Positions 8,540 to 17,372 of a stretch of DNA of 34,506 bases are shown here, piece after piece. Positions within the stretch are counted from its first letter, which is position 1; every line of letters starts with the position of its first letter. Origin of the DNA: Terriglobales bacterium (GTDB lineage Bacteria; Acidobacteriota; Terriglobia; Terriglobales; Acidobacteriaceae). The stretch covers positions 1-34,506 of the forward strand of contig JASHSL010000597.1 in NCBI GenBank assembly GCA_030040855.1. Direction: 5' to 3'. Both the position numbers and the translations under genes were made by a program. The notes under the pieces were generated by a model. That model did no database searches, was not told the DNA's origin, and saw only the letters and a program-made list of their open reading frames with translations.

Positions 8540-8955
8540 GGCTTGTCTCCACTGGGGATATTGGGGGTGCTTTTGCTTCCCAATGGATACGCGTGAAACC
8601 TCGGTAAACCGGATCAGGGACTTTGATCGAGCGTCCGGGTGATCCTGGCGATGCCGTTTTGCCTGAAGTCCGCCAGCCAAAATTCCGTTCGCAGCAGCAG
8701 CAAGACAACGTGAGGGACCTACTGAGCCGTGGGGGAAAGGAGCCAAAGTCTGCCTTGGGGTAGCCCGTTCTAGCGTTTCCGAGGACTGCGAAAGGGACGT
8801 TTCATAGCAAGCGGAGAATGACCCGAGGTGTGGCGAGACGGCCTCGGTAGGCGCGCAAGCTGCGATCGTCCGCCGGTGGCAACACTACCAGCAGTGACCG
8901 CCGGTCCGCCTGCAGCCCACCGTGCTCTGCCTGTCCGATATCGCCGTAGCACTAA
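8540..8955. other. Spacer upstream of the G1 peptidase gene
   Basis: No gene is supported. It contains the promoter of the leftward G1 peptidase and the transcript end of the leftward ADP-ribosylglycohydrolase gene. No clean terminator hairpin with a T-tract was seen on the leftward strand. Confidence 0.35.
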
Positions 8956-10566
8956 TTATTGGGTAAGAACCAAGTCGCGCCAATAGGCATTCCCGGCTTC
9001 GTGGCGGGGAATGAGAACCAGCTGATAGAGCCGCAGGGTAACATTCTGGCCCTTGAACCCTGCCAGATCAAGGCTGATATTCCTCCATTTCGAATCGGCG
9101 CTTCCGTCGATGAGTTCGTCCAGGACTCTTTGGTCGTTGACGTAAACCTCGAGCTGCCAGGCTCGGCCAGGATCGACCCCTGCCTGGAAGTTCAGGTGGG
9201 GATGCTGGCCCAAGGTGACGGACCTCCTCAGGACGACTCCGCGGACCTCGTCACGCGGGTAGGTTGCTAGGGTGTCACCGTCCAGATACGTGATTCCCCG
9301 AATCCCCGGCAAACCTCCGCCGGCGCCACCAAAACCGGCCCGTTCGAGCGTCCAGTCGGGATTCCAGTACTGCATGAGATCCGAGAGTTTGAACAACTCG
9401 GCCGGCTGCTGCACCGGCTCCTGAATTTCGATGCGAAGTAGGTTGCCGTCGTCGCTCGCACCATGAGCCACCAGGATAGCTTCTCCAATCCGGGCAGTTC
9501 GTTGGGCAAGCGCGGTAATGCTCTCGTCAACCGGAGGTGTCAGCGTCAGCGGACCCATCGTCGCACCGTAGATGCGATCGTGCAGTGCAGCCACCTCCTT
9601 CGCGGGAAGTGCGGCCATACCATGCATGGCCGCGACGACGGACTCCGAGTTGGCGGAGTTGCAATCGGTATCGGCAAAGTCGGCAGCATGCACCGCAAGT
9701 TGCAGGGTCTTGTCAAAATCCCCTGCGCCAAACCAAACTGCGGTAGCCACGATCCCACCGTTCAGCACGGCGTTGTTGGTCGCCGGGTACTCGATGCCCC
9801 AACGCTGATCCACGGCGCGAAACACCTCGGCGGCGGATTGGCCGGCTTCGGCCATGGCTATCACCATGTCGAGACCTTGCCGGTAGGGGGAACGTGGATC
9901 GAGGAGCGAGGCAGCTTTGTGCACGATGGCATGAGGATCGTGCTCGGCGAACGCGGTGCTGATCATTCCCGCCACGAAGACCGCGCCATCGGTGCCCTCC
10001 GCATAACCGTTGATGTGTCCGAGCCGCCGAGCCATCTCGCCGGCGACATTGGGCATTCCGGGAGCAAGTGCACCATAGAGGTCGCTGCTGAACTGAGGAC
10101 CGATCGTCCACCACAGTTTGTTGTAGCGGGGATGCCCGGTATCGGGAGGCTTGACGCCGCGTTTCAGCAGAAGCAAGGCTTGCTCGCTCGAACCCCAGGA
10201 ACCGGCATTGTTCTCCAGCCATTGCTGACCGAGTTGCTGAACACTCATTCCAATTCCATATTTCTCAAATGCGCGCACCGCCACCATTTCGTAGTAGTAG
10301 TCATCATCCACCGGAGCGTACCCCTCGGGCTCGGTCATAGGAGTCACCGGCAGCACAGATGCCGTGCGGTGCTCGAAACGCACCCCGGTCATCTGTCCGA
10401 TCATCTGCGCCGTCCAAATGGCCTGAACCCGATCGAGATATTGGGCGTGAGAAAGGGTGAGTGTTCTCGAGGATCCTTGGCTCTGGGGCTTCCGATCGAG
10501 TGCCTGCGACACCGACAACAACAACACCAGAACGGGAATACTGCGCAATGGAAAGTGGTTGTTCAT
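8956..10566 (-). CDS. Secreted ADP-ribosylglycohydrolase-family protein with C-terminal beta domain
   Basis: The product has 536 residues. Residues 1-22 are a signal peptide (IPVLVLLLSVSQA). About 40-350 match the all-helical ADP-ribosylglycohydrolase (ARH/DraG) fold with both metal motifs: VDDDYYY (Asp87-89) in place of the early Asp cluster, and DFADTDCNSANSES (Asp299, Asp301), the late D-x-D cluster. GTDGAVFVAG also fits. About 400-536 is a beta-rich module (WQLEVYVNDQRVLDELIDG, KGQNVTLRLYQLVL) resembling carbohydrate-binding domains. Known ARH members remove ADP-ribose or cleave N- or O-glycosidic bonds, mostly in the cytoplasm, so an exported member with a binding module is unusual and may be a glycosidase. 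It lies 42 bases after the TonB-receptor gene, with AAGGAAGG before its ATG, and is probably cotranscribed. Confidence 0.8.
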   Translation of the reverse strand: MNNHFPLRSIPVLVLLLSVSQALDRKPQSQGSSRTLTLSHAQYLDRVQAIWTAQMIGQMTGVRFEHRTASVLPVTPMTEPEGYAPVDDDYYYEMVAVRAFEKYGIGMSVQQLGQQWLENNAGSWGSSEQALLLLKRGVKPPDTGHPRYNKLWWTIGPQFSSDLYGALAPGMPNVAGEMARRLGHINGYAEGTDGAVFVAGMISTAFAEHDPHAIVHKAASLLDPRSPYRQGLDMVIAMAEAGQSAAEVFRAVDQRWGIEYPATNNAVLNGGIVATAVWFGAGDFDKTLQLAVHAADFADTDCNSANSESVVAAMHGMAALPAKEVAALHDRIYGATMGPLTLTPPVDESITALAQRTARIGEAILVAHGASDDGNLLRIEIQEPVQQPAELFKLSDLMQYWNPDWTLERAGFGGAGGGLPGIRGITYLDGDTLATYPRDEVRGVVLRRSVTLGQHPHLNFQAGVDPGRAWQLEVYVNDQRVLDELIDGSADSKWRNISLDLAGFKGQNVTLRLYQLVLIPRHEAGNAYWRDLVLTQ

Positions 10567-10590
10567 TGCGCCTTCCTTGGACCAGCCGTT

Positions 10591-10604
10591 CCCCGATTCC
10601 GGGG
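10591..10604 (-). other. Small intercistronic hairpin
   Basis: CCCCG and CGGGG pair around a four-base loop in the 42-base gap between the TonB-receptor stop and the ADP-ribosylglycohydrolase start. There is no T-tract, so it is more likely an mRNA-processing or stability element than a terminator. Confidence 0.35.
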
Positions 10605-10608
10605 TGTG

Positions 10609-13600
10609 TTAGAAGCTGATTCGAGCCGTAAGCTCGACGATTCGCGGCCCCGCACCCTCGGCGGTTTGCAGCGCGGTGATAGTTCCAAACCCAGCCGAGC
10701 CCACCTCCATGTTCGGCGGTTCATAGTTCTTGTGGTTGAACAGGTTGGAAGCTTCAGCGCCAAACTGCAGGCGTGCTCTCTCCTTGAGGCTTACCGCTTT
10801 GATGAGCGACATGGACACGATTTCCGTGCGTGGCCCTACTACGCTTCCAACGCCGGCATCTCCGAACCTGCCGATAGGGTGGTTTGCAATGCCGCCGGGA
10901 ATCGCAAAGGCGGCAGCGTTGAGAAACAATGGATATCCCCCCAGCGTAGCCCCGGAGGGAGCATAGGGGGAAACCCCGGGCACGACGTCGGCTCGATCGG
11001 AACCAACGGTAGCGAAGATGTTGGTGCCGGCGGAATCGTTCGTTACTTGATAAGGGGTAAGGAAGGGACCGCTTTCGAAAGTCAACACCCCACCCCATTC
11101 CCAGCCGCCGACCAGGCTGTTCAAGACACCGCCGCTGTCGCTGAGGAACTTTTTGCCTCGACCGATGGGAAGCTCATACAAGTACGTCGTCACAAAGCGC
11201 TGGCGGCGATCATAGATCACATTGCCGTAGTCCAGTCCGAGGCCAAAGCGGTTGGTGACAAATTGAGGAGGTTCGGTAGGAATTGCCGTCGGGTTCGAAC
11301 CTCCCGCATCGGAAAGATCTCGGGTGAATACGTAGCTGCTATCGAACTGCAAGCCATTGTTAAAGCGCTTGTGGACTACAACATTCAAGGCGTTGTAGTT
11401 GCTCTTCGCGTCATTGGCCACGCTCTCGATCACTCCCCAGATGGGGAAGGGCCGACTCGCCCCCGCGATGGCGTAGCCGACCGTATTGGGTGCGACCTGG
11501 TTGAGGTCCACCATATCTTGCAGGTTACCTCCGTGACTTCCCACATAGGAGATGCGGAGGCCGGTATTGAAACCAAGTTCCCGTTCCAAGGTGAGGTTCC
11601 ACTGTTGAACGCTCGGATCAATATAGTGAACCGGGAAGGCGTAATAGAAACTGGCCGTTCCCGGCTCGGGATAATCCAGGGGAGTGTAAAAGGGGGAAGG
11701 AAATGAAAGGATGGGTGAGCCGGTATTGTTCGGACCACTATAGGCCTGGGCATAATACGGGATGTAGCTCGACGTCGTAGCCCATCCCGACACCAGATTA
11801 AATCCCAGCGGACTCATGATGAATCGTCCATAGCCACCGCGGAGAACAGTTTTGTCATCCCGGAACAGGCGCCAGGCGAAGCCGATGCGGGGGCCAAAAT
11901 CTTTCGTGTACGTGTAGCGCAGCGCCGAAGGAATGCCGGCTTGCTGAGCAGTCAGGATTGGGGTGGGCACGATCGATCCGGCAAAGCCCGGATCGGTCAA
12001 AGCCAGGGCTTGCTGGTTCGGGACAACGATGGCCCCATGCACGCTCTGGCCGCTGATGGTCGCTTGGTAGTTGGGAAGAAATGCCCCGCTGTTGTAGCCG
12101 GTATCATGCAGGGGAGGGTGCAGCTCGTAGCGAAGGCCTGCGTTGATGGTGAGACGAGAGGCGGCCTTCCAATCATCCTGCGCAAAGAAGCCGTAGGAAT
12201 GTCCTAGCCCGTTCATGCGATCGTCTTTGATCAGCGTGAGCAGTACGGCGTCCGGGTATCCGAGCAAAAAGCTAGTGAATTGATCTCCGATCGTCGCCCC
12301 GACCGGAGAGGAACCGTTAAACAAATAGGTACCCGAGCGCCAGCTTCCAAAGGCGTTGTCATCATGGTCGCTCAGACGTCGAAAATCCCCGCCAAACTTC
12401 CAGGTGTGCTTGCCCTTGGTCCAGGTCACATTGTCTGCCAACTCGATGGTTTGGCTGATCTGAGTCGACGGGTTGGCTCCGCCCGTCTGCTGAAAGTTAT
12501 TGCCAAATACGACACTCGGCACCGCTCCATAAGGGCTGGGGTTCGGAATTCCGACGATCCCCACTTCATTCAAGATCTGCTGCGAGTTGACATCCAGGGT
12601 GGTGGCCAAGTGATAACGGCTCAGTCCCCCCCGCAGCTCGTTGAGCAAGCTTGCGCGGATCACAAAGTTGTAGGCAAAAGCCAATCCCAGGTCGGTTTCG
12701 GGCTGGGAAAATGCACCGGTGGAAGGCGAACCCGCAGTTTCACAAAAACCCGGACAGTAGGGGTTCGGCGCGGTCGTGACGGAGCGATCCTTGTAGGTCA
12801 GCCTGCCGAAGACCGACTGCCGCGGGGTAATGTTTTCGTCGATGCGCAAATCGCCTTGGTCGCTCGCAATCGGTGTGGCCAAGTTCTCTGCGAAGTTATT
12901 GATGTAGGAACTTGCCGCCCCTGTATTGGGCAAGGGCAGCAGGTACTTCATAAAGTTGGCGGAGACAGGATTGATGGGCACGGAGCCGCAGGGGATGGGA
13001 GTACCGTTCGGCTGGAAAACTTGAGCGATGCCCTGGCCGCTTAAGTAGGAACACAGGTTTCCCTGGCGCATGGCGACCGAGGGAACGCTGGTAACAATCG
13101 GTGTCTCTCGCGGCAGACGCAGGCCTTCATAGCTGGCGAAGAAGAATGTCTTGTCATGGCGGATCGGACCGCCGAGGTATCCGCCAAAATCATTCATGAC
13201 GAGCTTCGGCTTAGTCAGAGCAAACGGATTTCCGGAGACTAACGAGTTATCCTCATGATTTAGAAACGCTCCCCCATGGAAGGTATTACCTCCTCCCCTC
13301 GAGGTCGTCGTGATGTCGGAAACGCCACTGAATTCTGCGTTGTTGTTGATCTGGCTCACCCGCATTTCCGAGATCGAATTGAACGACGGAAACAACTCGT
13401 CGAGCGGGCCGGCGTACTCGATGTTCATGCCACTAATGCCGTCCAGGGTGACTGACAAGAGGCCGGGTGTAGTCCCGGCGATGATTAGATTGCCGCTGGT
13501 GTCGGTTTGGACACCGGCTTGGGTTGTCAGAGTGGAGATGGGGCTCGTCGAACCGCTCGACCGCGAATAGATGGCCACGGGAAGGTCGACCAGTTCCTGA

Positions 13601-14172
13601 CCCGTGCGGGTCACGGCAAGGTTCGACTGGTCGGTGGTGATCACTCCCGCGGACTCGCCCTCTACGTTCACAGTTGTCGTTGGTGCGCCGATTTTCAGGC
13701 TGCCATCCACGCGTTTCGTCTCGCGCGCCTCGAGATCCAGATTGAGAAACTCCAGTTTCTGAAATCCTTCCGCTCGAATCGTGAGGTTGTATTTGCCGGC
13801 ATTCAGATTGAAGAACGAGTATTCACCGGCATTGTCTGTCACGACGTGACGTTCGACGCCCGTACCCTGGTTGACCAAGGTAACGCTCGCTCCCTTGACC
13901 ACAGCGCCCGAGGCATCGGAAATCGTCCCGATGACCGACCCAAATGTGGATTGAGCCAGCAGCATGCGACTGGAAATCGCCAGTCCGCCAAGCAGCAGAA
14001 CCAGGTAGAGGGAAAACGCGCGCCCCTTGCTCGTGGGGCGCAGTCGCGGAAAGCGCCAAGAAGCTGCTGTCCTGCCTCTTGCGAGGACGTCGGCGTTTCC
14101 ACTGGCCAAGACCAAACAGCCAGGCACAAGAAGGGACAAGAACCCCGATATCTCAGGAGCCGAGACGGACAT
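10609..14172 (-). CDS. TonB-dependent outer-membrane receptor with carboxypeptidase-regulatory-like N-domain (Oar-like)
   Basis: This 1187-residue protein imports or binds a ligand at the outer membrane using TonB energy. ATG 14172 follows GGGGAGG at ideal spacing, so the long N-terminus is real: a first hydrophobic stretch at about 10-25, a basic region, then a second at about 52-74 ending MLLAQ, probably the signal peptide. About 78-165 is a carboxypeptidase-regulatory-like beta sandwich (GTISDASGAVVKGASVTLVN). About 175-330 is the plug (LSVTLDGISGMNIEYAGP, NNAEFSGVSDITTTSRGGG). The rest is the 22-strand barrel, ending in a C-terminal aromatic (ELTARISF). This architecture is much expanded in Acidobacteriota. 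Ligand is not readable. It is divergent from the glycosidase/ECF operon and upstream of the ADP-ribosylglycohydrolase gene. Confidence 0.9.
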   Translation of the reverse strand: MSVSAPEISGFLSLLVPGCLVLASGNADVLARGRTAASWRFPRLRPTSKGRAFSLYLVLLLGGLAISSRMLLAQSTFGSVIGTISDASGAVVKGASVTLVNQGTGVERHVVTDNAGEYSFFNLNAGKYNLTIRAEGFQKLEFLNLDLEARETKRVDGSLKIGAPTTTVNVEGESAGVITTDQSNLAVTRTGQELVDLPVAIYSRSSGSTSPISTLTTQAGVQTDTSGNLIIAGTTPGLLSVTLDGISGMNIEYAGPLDELFPSFNSISEMRVSQINNNAEFSGVSDITTTSRGGGNTFHGGAFLNHEDNSLVSGNPFALTKPKLVMNDFGGYLGGPIRHDKTFFFASYEGLRLPRETPIVTSVPSVAMRQGNLCSYLSGQGIAQVFQPNGTPIPCGSVPINPVSANFMKYLLPLPNTGAASSYINNFAENLATPIASDQGDLRIDENITPRQSVFGRLTYKDRSVTTAPNPYCPGFCETAGSPSTGAFSQPETDLGLAFAYNFVIRASLLNELRGGLSRYHLATTLDVNSQQILNEVGIVGIPNPSPYGAVPSVVFGNNFQQTGGANPSTQISQTIELADNVTWTKGKHTWKFGGDFRRLSDHDDNAFGSWRSGTYLFNGSSPVGATIGDQFTSFLLGYPDAVLLTLIKDDRMNGLGHSYGFFAQDDWKAASRLTINAGLRYELHPPLHDTGYNSGAFLPNYQATISGQSVHGAIVVPNQQALALTDPGFAGSIVPTPILTAQQAGIPSALRYTYTKDFGPRIGFAWRLFRDDKTVLRGGYGRFIMSPLGFNLVSGWATTSSYIPYYAQAYSGPNNTGSPILSFPSPFYTPLDYPEPGTASFYYAFPVHYIDPSVQQWNLTLERELGFNTGLRISYVGSHGGNLQDMVDLNQVAPNTVGYAIAGASRPFPIWGVIESVANDAKSNYNALNVVVHKRFNNGLQFDSSYVFTRDLSDAGGSNPTAIPTEPPQFVTNRFGLGLDYGNVIYDRRQRFVTTYLYELPIGRGKKFLSDSGGVLNSLVGGWEWGGVLTFESGPFLTPYQVTNDSAGTNIFATVGSDRADVVPGVSPYAPSGATLGGYPLFLNAAAFAIPGGIANHPIGRFGDAGVGSVVGPRTEIVSMSLIKAVSLKERARLQFGAEASNLFNHKNYEPPNMEVGSAGFGTITALQTAEGAGPRIVELTARISF

Positions 14173-14406
14173 CGAACGCCTCCCCTAGAGTCCTCCGATC
14201 CCGCGACGTCCCCAAGCGGAAGGAAGACTGCCAGACAGTGTATAAGGTGAAAGGATTCACCGGGTTCAGGCGAACTTTACCCCGCAATCGCGAGAACATA
14301 TATTTACTTCTCAAAGTATTTCAGTAGCGCTGGATACAAATCTGTCGAACCCGCACATTTTATATTCCGCCTCGGATTGGATCGGTGCCGGAGGCCTGGA
14401 GTTCAG
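14173..14406. promoter_or_regulatory. Divergent control region between the TonB receptor and the ECF operon
   Basis: These 234 bases are the only sizeable non-coding gap in the 8956-22700 block and must hold the promoters for both directions. They contain AT-rich patches unlike the GC-rich surroundings (about 14297-14325 and TATATT at 14361-14366, a possible -10 for the rightward operon), but I see no matching -35 and no clear operator palindrome or riboswitch fold. The placement is inference from gene order. Confidence 0.45.
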
Positions 14407-16584
14407 TTGAAACCCATTCTGGTTCTGGTAGCCGTAACCGCCCTGATCACGGCGGGCCGCGCCCAAGACACGTCTTTTCCACCGGTGTGGGAGCAGATTC
14501 CCGGCCCTGACTGCGCGCCCGTTCCCCAGTGGAACGCTACGGCTAAACCCAAGACCTGCAGCCGCGCTGAAATCGCCGGCTGGCTCGAAGACATCCGCCA
14601 TTGGCGCACCGAACACCTGATTCGCATGGGTTACGACGGCAGCGAGTATGAGCGCCCGGACCTGAAGTGGACGCAATCCAGCTTTATTCAGCCTCAGATG
14701 ATGGTCCACGACCGGTATTTCTACGATCCGGTGGCACAACGTTACACCGTGGATCGTTACCTCGATGATCTTTTCAGCCGCTATGGTGGAATCGACAGCG
14801 TGCTCGTCTGGCACACCTATCCCAATCTAGGGATCGATAGTCGCAACCAGTACGATTTGTTCCGCGACTTACCCGGCGGAATCGCTGGCGTTCGGCAGAT
14901 GGTCGCAGACTTTCATCGCCGCGGGGTTCGCGTCTTCTTTCCGGTGATGGTATGGGATCAGGGAACTCACAACGAGGGGGTGTCCGACTTCGACGCCATC
15001 GCTCGAGAACTCGCCTCGGTCGATGCGGACGGAGTCAATGGTGACACTCAGGAAGGGATGCCGGCTGCCTTTCGCAAGGCGGCAGACCAGACGGGTCATC
15101 CGCTTGCCATGGAACCGGAGGCACCGCTCGCAGCCGACGAGATGCTCGCCTATGACAACCTTACCTGGGGATATTGGACGTACAGTTTTGTTCCCTCCGT
15201 CAGCCGCTATAAGTGGCTGGAGTCGCGTCACATGGTGAATATGTGCAATCGTTGGGCGCACGATCATCTCGATGATCTTCAGCATGCATTTTTCAATGGG
15301 GTGGGCTTCGAGAGCTGGGAGAACATCTGGGGAATCTGGAACCAGATCACTGCCCGCGACGCCGAGGCGCTGCGGCGAATTGCCACCATCGAGCGAGCGT
15401 ATAGCAGGCTCTTGGTGAGTCCAGAGTGGGAGCCTCACACCCCCACCGAGTTCTTTGGCGTGTTTGCCAGTAAGTTTCCAGGCAAGGATAGGACGCTTTG
15501 GACGGTGGTCAACCGGAATCATTACCCGGTTGCGGGACGTCAGTTGCTGGTGCCTTACCGGGCGGATGTTCGGTACTTCGATGTGTGGCGCGGCCGGGAG
15601 CTCTCTCCCCAACATGAGGGCGAGCAGGCGGCACTCGAGTTTGATGTGGAGGCGGACGGATATGGGGCGGTGCTCGAGACCTCGGCGCCGGGAGATGCTA
15701 CCCTCGCAACCCTCCTGACCACCATGCGAACGCTAAGCCAAACTCCGCTAAGCAGTTTTTCCCCTGACTGGAAGACCCTCCCCCAGCAGATGGTGCCGAC
15801 TGAACCGACGTCAACGAGCAGCCAGACCCCCGAAGGCATGGTGAAGATTCCGGAAGCTGATTTCAACTTTCGGGTGAACGGGATTGAGATCGAAGGCATG
15901 AACGACGAGGGAGTTGACGTTCAGTACCCCTGGGAACCCTCAGCTCGCCGCTATCACCAACACCGGATCCACGTCCGCTCTTTTTGGATCGATAAGTATC
16001 CAGTCACCAACGCCGAATTCAAGAGCTTTTTGGATGCGACCCACTACCGTCCGGGGGATGATCACAACTTTCTCAAGGATTGGAAGAGTGGAACCTATCC
16101 GGCGAATTGGGAGCAGAAGCCGGTGACCTGGGTGTCCCTGGACGATGCGCGAGCCTACGCCAAGTGGAGGGGCAAGCGTTTACCCCATGAGTGGGAGTGG
16201 CAGTATGCCGCCCAAGGGGATGATGAACGAACTTTCCCTTGGGGTAATGACTGGTCGGCCGAGCGAGTGCCGAAACCGGACACCGGTCGGGAGATGGCCC
16301 CAGCCGGTGAAGTCACCGCCCATCCCAACGGTGCAAGTCCGTTCGGGGTGATGGACTTGGTTGGCAACGTGTGGCAGTGGACCGACGAGTATATCGACCA
16401 GCATACCCGCGCCGCGGTCGTGCGCGGGGGAAGTCACTATCAGCCTCAAGGTTCACGTTGGTACTTCCCGCAGGCCTACAAGCTCTCCGAACATGGTAAG
16501 TATTTATTGATGGCCCCTAGCCTGGATCGCTCCGGAGCAATCGGCTTTCGATGCGTGATGGAGGCGGACCTGCAGAAGCGCTGA
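14407..16584 (+). CDS. Secreted glycosidase-like TIM-barrel / SUMF1 (FGE-like) fusion protein
   Basis: TTG 14407 is chosen because GGAG lies five bases upstream and translation then begins with a signal peptide (KPILVLVAVTALITAGRAQ). The product has 725 residues. About 50-420 look like a glycoside-hydrolase-type barrel: GIDSVLVWHTYPNLG, GVRVFFPVMVWDQGTHNEG, DADGVNGDTQEGMP, FFNGVGFESWENIWGIWNQI, then a beta domain. I cannot assign a CAZy family. About 477-720 is a SUMF1/formylglycine-generating-enzyme domain: RSFWIDKYPVTNAEFK, PVTWVSLDDARAYAKWRGKR, GVMDLVGNVWQWTDEY, AVVRGGSH and GFRC. The two catalytic cysteines of true FGE, expected after RGGS, are absent (HYQPQGSRWYF), so it is unlikely to make formylglycine. 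It heads the operon with the aldolase 35 bases on. Confidence 0.75.
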   Translation: MKPILVLVAVTALITAGRAQDTSFPPVWEQIPGPDCAPVPQWNATAKPKTCSRAEIAGWLEDIRHWRTEHLIRMGYDGSEYERPDLKWTQSSFIQPQMMVHDRYFYDPVAQRYTVDRYLDDLFSRYGGIDSVLVWHTYPNLGIDSRNQYDLFRDLPGGIAGVRQMVADFHRRGVRVFFPVMVWDQGTHNEGVSDFDAIARELASVDADGVNGDTQEGMPAAFRKAADQTGHPLAMEPEAPLAADEMLAYDNLTWGYWTYSFVPSVSRYKWLESRHMVNMCNRWAHDHLDDLQHAFFNGVGFESWENIWGIWNQITARDAEALRRIATIERAYSRLLVSPEWEPHTPTEFFGVFASKFPGKDRTLWTVVNRNHYPVAGRQLLVPYRADVRYFDVWRGRELSPQHEGEQAALEFDVEADGYGAVLETSAPGDATLATLLTTMRTLSQTPLSSFSPDWKTLPQQMVPTEPTSTSSQTPEGMVKIPEADFNFRVNGIEIEGMNDEGVDVQYPWEPSARRYHQHRIHVRSFWIDKYPVTNAEFKSFLDATHYRPGDDHNFLKDWKSGTYPANWEQKPVTWVSLDDARAYAKWRGKRLPHEWEWQYAAQGDDERTFPWGNDWSAERVPKPDTGREMAPAGEVTAHPNGASPFGVMDLVGNVWQWTDEYIDQHTRAAVVRGGSHYQPQGSRWYFPQAYKLSEHGKYLLMAPSLDRSGAIGFRCVMEADLQKR

Positions 16585-16619
16585 GGCTAGACGGCCAAGC
16601 ATTCGTTGCCGCAAAGACC

Positions 16620-17372
16620 ATGGCTGCAGGAAGGGAAATCCGGCTGAACCGCATCTTCGCACGCGACGGTAGGACCGTCATCGCCGCCCTCGATCACGGG
16701 ATCGCGGGCATCGCCCCGCTCGAAGGACTGCAACGCCCGGAGTCTCTCCTTCCAGCGCTCATCGCGGCCGGAGTGGACGCAATCATCGTGGCCCCGGGGT
16801 TAGTACGCGGGTTTGCCGGCTTGTTCGGTAAGGCTGGACTCATCGTGCGAGTCGACTGCGGTCCGACTGCCCATACCGGACAGTGGTGCGAAGCCAGGCC
16901 GGCTTTGACCGCCGAGGACGCGGTACGCCTGGGAGCGGATGCCGTGATCGCCATGGGAATCGTCGGAACCGAGAACGAGGCTGCCAGTCTGCAATCGCTT
17001 GCCGCCCTGGCCGCAGAATGCGAGCGCTGGGGCATCGCTCTGGCAGCGGAAATGTTGCCCGGAGGTTTTGCCGCGAAGGAAGTAACTCCCGCCCAAGTCG
17101 CTTCGGCAGCGCGAATCGGTGCGGATCTGGGTGCTGACTTCGTCAAAGTCAGCTACAGCGGGAGTATTGATAGTTTTCGTGAGGTGGTCAGCAACTGCTA
17201 TCGACCGGTGGTGGTTCTGGGCGGATCAAAGCAACCCCCCAAGGCGCTTGTGTCCACGGCCCGCGACGTGGTGAAGGCTGGCGCCAAAGGGATGGCGGTG
17301 GGGCGGAATATCTGGCAGTCCGCGGACCCAGGCGGCATCGCGGCCGCCCTGGTGGAGGCGATTCATGGCTGA
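16620..17372 (+). CDS. Class I aldolase of the DhnA/LsrF (DeoC/LacD) family
   Basis: A 250-residue cytoplasmic (beta/alpha)8 aldolase. The start at ATG 16620 gives the family-typical opening GREIRLNRIF; no Shine-Dalgarno is obvious and translation may depend on the upstream gene. IAALDHGIAG carries the family Asp-His-Gly, ADFVKVSYSG contains the expected Schiff-base lysine (Lys176), and VVVLGGSK plus GMAVGRNIWQ form the phosphate-binding site. Relatives include archaeal-type fructose-bisphosphate aldolase, LsrF (autoinducer-2 breakdown) and ADH synthase, so the exact substrate is open, but a phosphorylated sugar or dicarbonyl is expected. It overlaps the next gene by eight bases, showing tight coupling with the kinase-like protein. 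Confidence 0.85.
   Translation: MAAGREIRLNRIFARDGRTVIAALDHGIAGIAPLEGLQRPESLLPALIAAGVDAIIVAPGLVRGFAGLFGKAGLIVRVDCGPTAHTGQWCEARPALTAEDAVRLGADAVIAMGIVGTENEAASLQSLAALAAECERWGIALAAEMLPGGFAAKEVTPAQVASAARIGADLGADFVKVSYSGSIDSFREVVSNCYRPVVVLGGSKQPPKALVSTARDVVKAGAKGMAVGRNIWQSADPGGIAAALVEAIHG

Noticed and set aside
9463-11706. A 747-codon open frame on the plus strand opposite the ADP-ribosylglycohydrolase and TonB-receptor genes
   Set aside because: Its translation is His/Arg/Gly-rich and domain-free, and both minus-strand genes it covers have clear families, signals and ribosome sites. It is a GC-rich antisense shadow.
14407-16584. A functional formylglycine-generating enzyme activating a sulfatase
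   Set aside because: The catalytic cysteines are absent and no sulfatase lies nearby.
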